Origin: Candidatus Zixiibacteriota bacterium
Lineage (GTDB): Bacteria > Zixibacteria > MSB-5A5 > GN15 > PGXB01
Reading direction: 5' to 3'
Length of the DNA: 5,600 bases
NCBI GenBank assembly: GCA_024230695.1
Contig: JAAERC010000613.1
Location: forward strand, 1 to 5,600
A program made the position numbers and the translations under genes. The notes below the pieces were generated by a model. The model worked only from the letters and a program-made list of their open reading frames with translations, ran no database searches and was not told the DNA's origin. Of the stretch, positions 1 through 5,600 are shown in pieces. Position 1 is the first letter of the stretch. Every line of letters begins with the position of its first letter.

Positions 1-1
1 A

Positions 2-1435
2 GCACACTTCAAATCAACTTGGTGTCTAATGTTTATTATTTTTATAATGATAATATTTACGACATCTGCCATTGCAGGTTCTAATGGGTCCTTTAGTAAG
101 GCGAGGGATATTGAGCCTTTACAAAAGACGGCTCTATTGGAAAAAAATGAAACGAATTCGGCATCATTGAGTTCACCAACTCGAACCGATGCTGACGGGC
201 ATCTGATTATCTATGTCATTGAACCAACCGGACGCTGGTTGGATTTCGGTCAGGCATTTCCTGCATATGCCCCAGCACCATTTGGCAATGCTGTAATTGC
301 ATATCCTTTTGATGAAGATGTTTATATCACTGAATCATTTGATGTGACTTTGGATTGGGATGGTGTCGCCGCTGGATTTGGCGATATCACCGAAGGAAAC
401 ATAAAGGTAATTGCAGCGTATTCTCAGGCAGAAGCTATTCCTACTACCTCGACTCCTCCAAATAGTTTCTATTATAACGCACATCATATAATTGCCGCCG
501 CCGATGCCTATCCTGGCGTACCCGGAAGTAATTATACTGATGGGGATTATACGCATACGGTGCTTATTGAAGAAGCCGCGTCTGAATGGTGACCAAGCTG
601 TCCGCGCACCGGGCGTGCGCTTTCTACATTTGAAGCAAATGGAACACATGAGTTTATTTATATGACACATGTTTGTGCAGAATTAGATGGCACTCCAATA
701 CAGCCAAATAGGGACTATGTTATAAACTGGTATGATTTTAGTTATTATCCGACCTGCTTTTTTGATGGCGGTCAGGCGACTTTTGTTGGCGGTGATGACA
801 GAGTTTTTCTTTATGAAGACTCGGTTGAATCTGTCAGAGGAATACCGGTTCAGGATGTTGATTTAGATGTTTCAATGGAATGGCTTGGTGGGGGTCAGAT
901 TCGAATTAATGTTAATATAGTTAACAATGAATATGAAAATTATGCTCCTGACGCTCCTTCAATGCCGACTGGCGACGCTATGGGCATGGCTGATGGTACT
1001 TATGAGTTTTCCAGTACCGGAACCGATCCGAATCGTCAGCAGGTTTATTACATGTGGGATTGGGGAGATGGTGATGTTTCTGACTGGCTGGGACCGTTTG
1101 ATTATGAAGTAGCCAGCGTTTTGTCTCACACTTGGACAGAACCGGGTCAGTATAATATCTCGACCAAAATAAAGGATGATTCTGATCTTGAAAGTCCCTG
1201 GTCTGATGCCGGATTTATTGATATCTGGGAATGTGGCGATGTTGATGATAATAATGACATCAATATTCTCGATATTGTTGCGGTTATCAATTATAAATAT
1301 AAAGGCGGGGCGGCCCCGATTCCGATTGAATCAGGTGATGTTGATAATAATGGGGATGTCAATATTCTTGATATTGTTGTTCTTATTAATTTTAAGTACA
1401 AAGGTGGTTCAGCGCCAGTCTGTCCAACAATATAG
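2..1435 (+). CDS. Predicted secreted selenoprotein: Omp28/thioredoxin-like (UxxC) - PKD-like - dockerin; 5' partial, TGA read through as Sec
   Basis: One continuous frame is interrupted only by TGA at 590-592 and ends at TAG (1433-1435). Residues are numbered from the ATG at 29. That ATG lacks a Shine-Dalgarno and the frame stays open to base 2, with a lysine ahead of the hydrophobic stretch, so the true start is probably left of the window. Residues 1-17 are a signal peptide ending SAIA-G. Residues about 48-160 are an unassigned beta-rich domain. From about 172 a thioredoxin-like domain opens with VLIEE, then SEW-TGA-PSCP (TGA = 188, Cys191), and continues to the cis-Pro-type motif YYPTCFFDGG (Pro241), the pattern known in Omp28-related and similar exported thioredoxin folds. 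About 308-399 is PKD-like (WDWGDG at 343-348). Residues 402-468 hold two dockerin EF-hand repeats ending YKGG. The inferred role is an extracytoplasmic thiol/selenol redox protein. The alternative is a nonsense mutation or base error, but the Cys position and the adjacent hairpin favour selenocysteine. Confidence 0.82.
590..592 (+). other. In-frame TGA, predicted selenocysteine codon
   Basis: The TGA follows TCT GAA TGG and precedes CCA AGC TGT CCG, all in one frame, giving S-E-W-U-P-S-C-P. In exported thioredoxin-like families the equivalent stretch is W-C-x-x-C-P, so TGA replaces a Cys codon (TGT/TGC) by a third-position change. UxxC in place of CxxC is a well known selenoprotein arrangement. 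The downstream half has no credible start: the first downstream ATG (662) lies inside the thioredoxin fold and has no Shine-Dalgarno. No other annotated gene in the window has an in-frame TGA, so a general reassignment of UGA is unlikely. Confidence 0.8.
604..620 (+). promoter_or_regulatory. SECIS-like hairpin downstream of the TGA codon
   Basis: GCGCAC (604-609) pairs perfectly with GTGCGC (615-620) around the 5-nt loop CGGGC (610-614). The stem begins 11 nt after the TGA. With the U of UGA as 1, the stem starts at 15 and the loop spans 21-25 with G at 22-24. As recalled, the E. coli fdhF SECIS has the same 11-nt offset and an apical loop with G23-U24. Bases 598-620 are 19/23 G+C in an AT-rich gene. 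Differences from E. coli are the lack of a bulged U at 17 and GG instead of GU in the loop. In bacteria such a hairpin recruits SelB carrying Sec-tRNA. The same bases also encode Pro-Arg-Thr-Gly-Arg-Ala. Confidence 0.72.
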
Positions 1436-1581
1436 AATTCTACTTTTGATTTAATAAAAAAAAGGGTCGATTTTTTAGTCGTATTATTTTTTTGCTTGTA
1501 TATTAAATATTCTTTATAACCTAAACACCTCCATGTTATTACAGTGAAATGGGTTCGTTCCTTCACTTTTGAGATTTTACT

Positions 1582-1598
1582 ATCAACATGATGTTGAT
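1582..1598. repeat. Perfect 17-bp palindrome
   Basis: ATCAACAT (1582-1589) and ATGTTGAT (1591-1598) are exact inverse complements around a single G at 1590. Pairing stops at both ends (T/T at 1581/1599). A one-base centre cannot form a normal RNA loop without opening inner pairs, so it resembles a dyad protein-binding site more than a terminator. It lies about 150 bp downstream of the selenoprotein gene, with no gene start nearby, so a target gene cannot be named. Confidence 0.5.
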
Positions 1599-1734
1599 TC
1601 TGATGTGTCATCTATATGTCTTTTTTCCAAATGACTTAATTCTCCTTTTTTATATTTGTTATTAAAAAGTGAGGATAAGAATTAACAGTGATGTTATAGT
1701 GAAATTGTCTATTCTATCTGAGAAGCTCTTAATA

Positions 1735-1759
1735 GCATGGGCAAAGGCCCGGGTTATGC
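1735..1759 (+). other. Bulged hairpin in the selenoprotein 3' region
   Basis: GCAT (1735-1738) and GGGC (1739-1742) pair with GCCC (1747-1750) and ATGC (1756-1759). The loop is AAAG and a GGGTT bulge sits on the 3' side. A competing pairing, CGGG (1750-1753) with CCCG (1768-1771), overlaps it. The G+C-rich block stands out in AT-rich surroundings. I do not recognise it as a known riboswitch or small RNA. Confidence 0.35.
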
Positions 1760-1795
1760 GGATTTATCCCGAACATATAATTTGCGCAATCCATT

Positions 1796-1825
1796 AAAAA
1801 AACCCGTTGATTAAACGGGCTTTTT
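1796..1825 (-). terminator. Bidirectional Rho-independent terminator between convergent genes
   Basis: CCCGTT (1803-1808) pairs with AACGGG (1814-1819) around the loop GATTA. On the minus strand the stem gains a G-U pair and is followed by a seven-U run (from A 1796-1802), starting 18 nt after the protease stop codon. On the plus strand the same stem is followed by T 1821-1825, so it can also stop transcripts coming from the selenoprotein gene. Confidence 0.85.
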
Positions 1826-1843
1826 AATTACTTGATTATAATA

Positions 1844-3607
1844 CTATTCTAATTCCGGGTAATCATATATGTAACAGAACGGTGGCGCCGCGCCGCCTTT
1901 ATATACAAAATTAATTAGATCTACTGTATCGAGTATATCAATTGTTCCATCGCAATTTGTATCAGCCAAAGCAACCCCTAACACTGGTGGCGGTCCGCCC
2001 TTATATCGATAATTAATAAGATATGTTATATCTATAATATCTATTACTCCATAATCAATTAAATCGCCACGAGTTACTGATTGCAATGCGCGCAGTGCAT
2101 TGACACGCCCCCAGCCATAATAGGCGTCCCATCCCGGTGTATCCAGCAAGGCTGATGAACCAATTCCAACAGTATCTTCAGCAGATTGTTTTATAATGTT
2201 ATAAATTGTATAATTGGAATCTATTAGGTCTTGACGGCGAGACATAACCATAGCAGCAATTCCAGCGACTTGCGGGCAAGCGGCCGAAGTTCCACCGAAT
2301 GAGCAAAAATAGTCCTCTCCAATATTCTCAATTTGGGGTTGTTGTCCACCAAACTCTTCACAATGTGCATAATAAGGAAACTGATATCTATGAGGGTTGT
2401 ATCCAAATGCTCCGGGTCTATCAATTGTCAAAATAGAACCCTGAAGAATTTGATTATATGGATCATTTTCCTTGAAACGCGGAACATTGCCTGAAGTTGC
2501 GACAACATCCAGACTGTCACCGCTTGAAGAGTAATCCCAACGTCCATCAATACTATCCGTGGCACCTACGGCTATAACCTCTGCTAATTTTGCAGGATAT
2601 GCGACCGGATACCAGCCCATATTACCTGATGCAAAAAATACAGAACAACTATAGCCCATACGAGTTGGATCTGTCACGTCTTTTATCGCGTCATTTAAAA
2701 CATCCGCAGGCGCACAAAACGTGCATCCCCAGCTACATGATATAATATTTGCCCCTCTTTGAGCCGCTTCTCTCATAGCCTGTGCCATAATATCAAAATT
2801 TCCATAATTACCATTATCATGTGCAACTTTGATAAAAATCAATTTACATTCTGGCACTAATCCGGCCACTCCAATCTCATTGTGATCGGCAATAATCAAG
2901 CCAGCGCATGCAAACCCATGGGCTATGGTATCACAATCAGCCATAATACAATTAACATCTCCATCTATAACATCAAAAGTGTCAATTAATGCTCCAGGTC
3001 TGAAATCAGGATGATTACCAATTGCATCATCTATCACCGCCACAATAACATTTGGATCACCTTTGGTAATATCCCACGCCTTTTCAACCCTAATATCACG
3101 ACCTTGCATATAATCAGCATAACCGGATGTGTCATAAATCTCTGTGTTTTTGAAATTCCATTGCCATGAAAAATGAGGGTCAGAAGGCGTATAAAATCGT
3201 TCAAAATTGCCTTTGAAACTCGGGTGGCTAAATATAATTCCATCCGACTCATACATTCTATTTGCAATTTCAAGAATGGTCAACTCGGTTTCATCATTTG
3301 CCCGTAAGTATCTTACTGATTCTTTCGTGGGATCAAACCCAGTTTCAACAACTCCATAATGTGCCAACAGCGAATCATATTGGTTAGAAGATATATAGCT
3401 TGATCGGTTAATTATGACATTATTGCTAAATATTACTTTACCGCCATATTCATTTATGAAAACATTTTGCACCCTAATAACTCGGTCGTCATTGCCCAAA
3501 GATGTCTTAAGATTATCCAAATCTGTGTCTATTTGAGTATTCAAGACGTAATAATAATCATTTATTTTTTCAGGCGGAACACTTGCGTCAAATTGCGTGT
3601 ATTCCAT
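1844..3607 (-). CDS. Secreted subtilisin-like serine protease (S8) with C-terminal dockerin; 5' end broken
   Basis: This is the longest ATG-started frame, 587 residues. Residues 1-150 form an N-terminal prodomain-like region. The S8 catalytic domain (about 175-510) has Asp193 in VAVIDDAIGNHPDF, His230 in HGFACAG, oxyanion Asn329 in FFASGN and Ser441 in GGTSAACPQVAG, so the triad is complete. The usual HGTHVAG is altered to HGFACAG. Residues 513-580 are a dockerin: the second EF-hand (DTNCDGTIDILD) is canonical, while the first (DLIDYGVIDIID) lacks acidic/Asn ligands at positions 3 and 5. The protein has 13 cysteines, which fits an extracytoplasmic protein. The ATG at 3607 has no Shine-Dalgarno and no signal peptide. 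The frame stays open upstream to 3721 with protein-like sequence (TDGRQIPLTASTDKIVIGFK), so the true start is probably the ATG at 3737, in a different frame. It is the last gene of the minus-strand operon and is followed by a terminator. Confidence 0.9.
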   Translation of the reverse strand: MEYTQFDASVPPEKINDYYYVLNTQIDTDLDNLKTSLGNDDRVIRVQNVFINEYGGKVIFSNNVIINRSSYISSNQYDSLLAHYGVVETGFDPTKESVRYLRANDETELTILEIANRMYESDGIIFSHPSFKGNFERFYTPSDPHFSWQWNFKNTEIYDTSGYADYMQGRDIRVEKAWDITKGDPNVIVAVIDDAIGNHPDFRPGALIDTFDVIDGDVNCIMADCDTIAHGFACAGLIIADHNEIGVAGLVPECKLIFIKVAHDNGNYGNFDIMAQAMREAAQRGANIISCSWGCTFCAPADVLNDAIKDVTDPTRMGYSCSVFFASGNMGWYPVAYPAKLAEVIAVGATDSIDGRWDYSSSGDSLDVVATSGNVPRFKENDPYNQILQGSILTIDRPGAFGYNPHRYQFPYYAHCEEFGGQQPQIENIGEDYFCSFGGTSAACPQVAGIAAMVMSRRQDLIDSNYTIYNIIKQSAEDTVGIGSSALLDTPGWDAYYGWGRVNALRALQSVTRGDLIDYGVIDIIDITYLINYRYKGGPPPVLGVALADTNCDGTIDILDTVDLINFVYKGGAAPPFCYIYDYPELE

Positions 3608-3737
3608 AAAAAAATTATCAAAAGGTATAAAACCGATTTCTTTGAAGCCAATGACGATTTTGTCTGTCGAAGCAGTTAGCGGTATTTGCCTACCGTCCGT
3701 ATAATAATAATAATATATATATTATAGTTTTAAACAT
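3605..3737 (-). pseudogene. Frameshifted 5' end of the protease gene (signal peptide out of frame)
   Basis: AGGAG (3751-3747) lies 9 nt before an ATG at 3737-3735 and overlaps the TAG stop of the upstream gene, an ideal coupled start. From there the frame reads MFKTIIYILLLLYGR and stops at TAG (3692-3690). The body frame, read upward from 3607, stays open through FKEIGFIPFDN and TDGRQIPLT to a run of Tyr codons and stops at TAA (3724-3722). The Tyr-run followed by DGRQIPLT resembles the mature N terminus of such proteases. The two pieces meet in the TTA/TA microsatellite and are one frame apart. The signal peptide also lacks a cleavage site, so some bases between the Leu codons and Tyr codons may be missing. 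This may be a real deletion, a phase-variable tract, or an assembly error. Confidence 0.7.
3701..3725. repeat. TTA/TA microsatellite at the protease frameshift
   Basis: On the coding (minus) strand this 25-base A/T-only tract is an alternating TA stretch followed by four TTA units. In the signal-peptide frame it encodes Leu-Leu-Leu-Leu; in the body frame it encodes a run of Tyr. Such tracts are prone to slippage and to misassembly. A gain of two bases (one TA unit) or a loss of one would join the ATG at 3737 to the protease body. Confidence 0.65.
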
Positions 3738-3746
3738 ATTTCAAAT

Positions 3747-3751
3747 CTCCT
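3747..3751 (-). promoter_or_regulatory. Ribosome binding site for the protease start at 3737
   Basis: AGGAG lies 9 nt upstream of the ATG at 3737 and overlaps the TAG stop of the preceding lipoprotein gene (3752-3750). It is the site that decides the start: the ATG at 3607 has only a T-rich tract before it. The stop/SD overlap suggests translational coupling. Confidence 0.75.
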
Positions 3752-4856
3752 ATTTAATTATTTTTTTCCCGACGGCCAATGATGCGGTAACGCCATTACC
3801 GGGGTATCCCGAAATTGCCGAGGTCGAAAAATCGATTAAATTGATTGATATTGGCTGATTACTCCCAAAACCCTGGGTTTTGCCCACAAACGATTTGGAT
3901 GCATCAGGTGTTATGACAATTTCTCCAATAAGTGCGGGGTACACCTGGTCTGGCGGAATAATACCAAATGTACTTACTCTCCTGTATGCAGAAAATTTAT
4001 CAAGACCGACTATTAAGAAAGTTCCGTAAGGACCCATCATATCCCCGTCATGCGGAACTTCTGAAACAAGCAGATATTTGCCGTCCGGTGTACATTTTAA
4101 ATCACCCCAATATCCTCCATTGATAATGTAAAGCGAATCAATGATAGAATCAGTGGCAATCTCATATTTGAATATCTTGTCAGGACGGATGATAAAATAA
4201 AAATATTTTTCATCTGCCGATAAAGCCATTTTCATGGCGTGAGGTATAGAACCATCCGGTCGAATAACCGCAAATTGTTTGATAGTTTCCATTGTTTCGT
4301 AATTGAAAATATAGTGCAAGTTATAATCATATTGAAATCTCGTGCCATAAATATATGGCGAATTATTATATTTACCATTAAATGAGAAAAAAGCAGTGTC
4401 TTCATCAATTAGTTCTCCGCTTAGTATATCATATTTCTGGATATTATCGTCAAGATGCGAATTGACTAGAATATGATTTTCAGGGCCGACAATATATGTC
4501 ATATCCTGACCTGTGACAGAGGAACGATATATTCTGCTAACAATGTCTTGAGTTCCAAGATCATAAATAATAATGGAATCAGAACTTTTGGTTACTATTA
4601 AGTAATTGCCATCTGATGAGACATCAATATGTTGAATAAAACTGCTTGTAATAATGGAATCAATTATCGAATCGGTCTTAGAATCTGCAATCCAAATATA
4701 ATTGGTGTCTATGCCATTATTGTCAGCGAAATAGACATAATAACTACCTGGCGTCTGAATTTCCGGGCAAACCGGGCAATCTTTATCACATGATTGAAAT
4801 AAACAGGTAGCAATAAGCACGATCAAAGCTGTATATATGATATATTTATACCTCAT
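3750..4856 (-). CDS. Beta-propeller (YVTN/WD40-like) lipoprotein
   Basis: This 368-residue protein starts at an ATG 8 nt after GGGAG. Residues 1-22 are a signal peptide (RYK n-region, hydrophobic core) ending at a lipobox-like LFQS-Cys23, followed by a cysteine cluster (Cys27, Cys30 in CPVCP). The Phe-Gln-Ser before Cys is not an ideal lipobox, so lipidation is likely but not certain. The mature part has repeated beta-propeller blades of the YVTN type: SSDGNYLIVTK (80-90), SADEKYFYFI (213-222), TPDGKYLLVS (256-265) and TPDASKSFVG (316-325), with intervening IIIYDL and IFKYEI strands. The family serves as a binding or scaffold fold; no catalytic motif is visible and the ligand is unknown. It lies in a tight operon with the propeller gene upstream and the protease downstream, and its C-terminal quarter resembles that of the upstream propeller protein, suggesting tandem duplication. 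Confidence 0.82.
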   Translation of the reverse strand: MRYKYIIYTALIVLIATCLFQSCDKDCPVCPEIQTPGSYYVYFADNNGIDTNYIWIADSKTDSIIDSIITSSFIQHIDVSSDGNYLIVTKSSDSIIIYDLGTQDIVSRIYRSSVTGQDMTYIVGPENHILVNSHLDDNIQKYDILSGELIDEDTAFFSFNGKYNNSPYIYGTRFQYDYNLHYIFNYETMETIKQFAVIRPDGSIPHAMKMALSADEKYFYFIIRPDKIFKYEIATDSIIDSLYIINGGYWGDLKCTPDGKYLLVSEVPHDGDMMGPYGTFLIVGLDKFSAYRRVSTFGIIPPDQVYPALIGEIVITPDASKSFVGKTQGFGSNQPISINLIDFSTSAISGYPGNGVTASLAVGKKIIK

Positions 4857-4859
4857 AAA

Positions 4860-4892
4860 TCATTCTCCCATTAATATTTTTCTAATAAACAT
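4860..4892 (-). CDS. Possible 10-codon leader ORF between the propeller genes
   Basis: An ATG at 4892-4890 sits 6 nt after AAGGAG (4904-4899), the best ribosome binding site in the window. It encodes MFIRKILMGE and stops at TGA (4862-4860), which is 3 nt before the lipoprotein ATG. The last codons of the mini-ORF contain the GGGAG that serves the lipoprotein gene, so ribosomes finishing here could restart on the next gene. It could be a coupling leader peptide or the remnant of a displaced start; the sequence alone does not decide. Confidence 0.4.
   Translation of the reverse strand: MFIRKILMGE
4865..4869 (-). promoter_or_regulatory. Ribosome binding site of the lipoprotein gene
   Basis: GGGAG lies 8 nt upstream of the ATG at 4856, which supports that start. 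The site is embedded in the 3' end of the 10-codon ORF. Confidence 0.65.
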
Positions 4893-4904
4893 TTTATTCT
4901 CCTT

Positions 4905-5600
4905 TTAATTATTAGGAACAGGCCCCAATGTAATTGAGGAGGCATCAGAGACATTGAAAGGTTCTATCGTCCCCACAATTCTGTTTAACTCCAAGTCTAT
5001 GACCGTAAGCGGAGTTCCGGGCGAGTTAGGATTGCCAGATAAATAAGCTCGTTTATTATCGGGGGTTAGAATTATTTGACCAAACAGATCATCAACCCAG
5101 TTACCTGATGTATCATAAGGTGTTATCCAGTGAGTTGGCTGGTGGGTGAGTGCGTCAAAAACCCAGATCGGACGAGACGGATGTATGCCATGAAAACCAT
5201 CACCGCCATCGGTCATATATACTTTTCGCCCATCCGGTGAAACCGATATGGAGCCGGTTATGTGCGAAATATATGTGCTACTTATGACTGAATCTCCGGC
5301 AAGATCATACTGATAAAATAATCCACCAGCCATTGTCTTTGCTAAGAAGTAAAGATCATTGGTAAGCCAGTTATAGGCCAATTTTCCAACGCCACTACCC
5401 GGTATCTTAATGGAATCTACCACATCTCGAGAGCGGCAATCGACCTGGTAAATTATTTGTGCATTGTCTGGAAGCTTTGAGGTAATTATAAAATATTGAT
5501 CCGACGTTGTATCAAGATAAGCGTCGAAGGCAACCAAATATTCATCAGGTGGTAAATTAAAGTCAATTGAGTCAAAAGGCGTTAAGTCTTCCGGGTTGAT
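4905..5600 (-). CDS. Beta-propeller (YVTN-like) protein, N terminus outside the window
   Basis: The frame is open from the window edge (5600) to TAA at 4907-4905, giving 231 visible residues. A TTG at 5537 could serve as a start, but in-frame sequence continues above it (PFDSIDFNLPPDEY) with no ribosome binding site, so the gene is taken as 5' truncated by the window. It shows YVTN-type blade motifs: SVSPDGRKVYMTDGG followed by IWVFDALT, and LTPDNKRAYLSGN followed by LTVIDLEL. An earlier segment, LAYNWLTNDLYFLAK, also fits a blade. This fold is usually an exported binding module; no enzyme signature is visible. It is first in the visible operon. Its last 55 or so residues align by eye with the end of the following lipoprotein, so the two may be paralogues. 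Whether it also has a lipobox cannot be seen. Confidence 0.75.
   Translation of the reverse strand: MNPEDLTPFDSIDFNLPPDEYLVAFDAYLDTTSDQYFIITSKLPDNAQIIYQVDCRSRDVVDSIKIPGSGVGKLAYNWLTNDLYFLAKTMAGGLFYQYDLAGDSVISSTYISHITGSISVSPDGRKVYMTDGGDGFHGIHPSRPIWVFDALTHQPTHWITPYDTSGNWVDDLFGQIILTPDNKRAYLSGNPNSPGTPLTVIDLELNRIVGTIEPFNVSDASSITLGPVPNN

Larger units (their letters stand above)
1436..1843. other. Convergent intergenic region, no gene identified
   Basis: These 408 bases separate the 3' ends of two convergent genes. A weak terminator-like structure follows the plus gene: an A-run at 1456-1463 could pair with the T-run 1487-1493 around a poor inner stem (CGA 1468-1470 / TCG 1479-1481). Other contents are a perfect 17-bp palindrome at 1582-1598, a near-repeat of ATGTTAT..AGTGAAAT at 1533-1550 and 1691-1705, a bulged hairpin at 1735-1759, and the strong terminator at 1796-1825. 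A 25-codon ATG frame (1737-1814) has no ribosome binding site and ends inside the terminator. I see no tRNA, CRISPR or insertion sequence. Confidence 0.6.

Noticed and set aside
29..592. Stand-alone 187-residue secreted protein ending at TGA 590-592
   Set aside because: It would end one residue before the catalytic motif of its thioredoxin domain; the conserved domain continues directly after the TGA.
590..592. Genome-wide reassignment of UGA (for example to Gly or Trp)
   Set aside because: None of the other large genes here has an in-frame TGA, Trp is written TGG, and the one TGA falls exactly at a catalytic Cys position.
335..670. Minus-strand 111-codon frame
   Set aside because: It is an antisense shadow of the thioredoxin-like gene, with no ribosome binding site or domain.
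662..1435. Separate gene starting at the ATG at 662
   Set aside because: The ATG has no ribosome binding site, lies inside a thioredoxin fold, and is in the same frame as the upstream half with no indel; it is the 3' part of the TGA-interrupted gene.
1456..1493. Rho-independent terminator directly after the selenoprotein gene
   Set aside because: The A-run/T-run can pair, but the inner stem has only three Watson-Crick pairs in a row plus G-T pairs and a mismatch; too weak to list as a feature.
1291..1611. Minus-strand 106-codon frame
   Set aside because: It overlaps the dockerin coding region antisense, has no recognisable domain, and its composition reflects the reverse of AT-rich dockerin codons.
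1737..1814. 25-codon ORF starting at 1737
   Set aside because: It has no Shine-Dalgarno at a workable distance, overlaps a hairpin and ends inside the terminator stem; not supported as a gene.

Overview
The window looks like a fragment of an AT-rich genome from an uncultured bacterium that exports many modular, cysteine-containing proteins. Two proteins end in paired dockerin-type EF-hand repeats carrying the tail YKGGxxP (four copies in the window). From memory this style is typical of Zixibacteria and related FCB/candidate-phylum bacteria; that assignment is an inference from sequence style only.

Layout. Plus strand, 2-1435: one secreted protein whose frame is interrupted by a single TGA at 590-592. 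The codons continue in the same frame on both sides, and the TGA falls exactly where the first cysteine of a thioredoxin-like CxxC motif should be (Trp-TGA-Pro-Ser-Cys-Pro). A GC-rich perfect hairpin begins 11 nt after the TGA. The best reading is a selenoprotein: an Omp28/thioredoxin-like domain with a UxxC redox motif, fused to a PKD-like domain and a dockerin. An ORF caller would split it into two genes (29-592 and 662-1435). Bases 1436-1843 form a convergent intergenic region with a 17-bp palindrome, a bulged hairpin and a strong bidirectional terminator.

Minus strand, 5600 to 1844: an apparent operon of three exported-protein genes. These are a beta-propeller protein cut by the window edge (4905-5600), a beta-propeller lipoprotein (3750-4856), and a subtilisin-like serine protease with a C-terminal dockerin (1844-3737). 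The genes are tightly spaced and Shine-Dalgarno sequences overlap or abut the upstream stop codons, which suggests translational coupling. A 10-codon ORF with an excellent ribosome binding site lies between the two propeller genes. The protease gene has a broken 5' end: a good SD/ATG and a signal-peptide-like start are out of frame with the body, and the break lies in a TTA/TA microsatellite.

How they may work together: all four proteins appear to act outside the cytoplasm. The two dockerin proteins, a redox protein and a protease, could be displayed on or attached to the same surface scaffold. No cohesin is visible here, so that is only a hypothesis. The strongest discovery candidate is the in-frame TGA and its SECIS-like hairpin.
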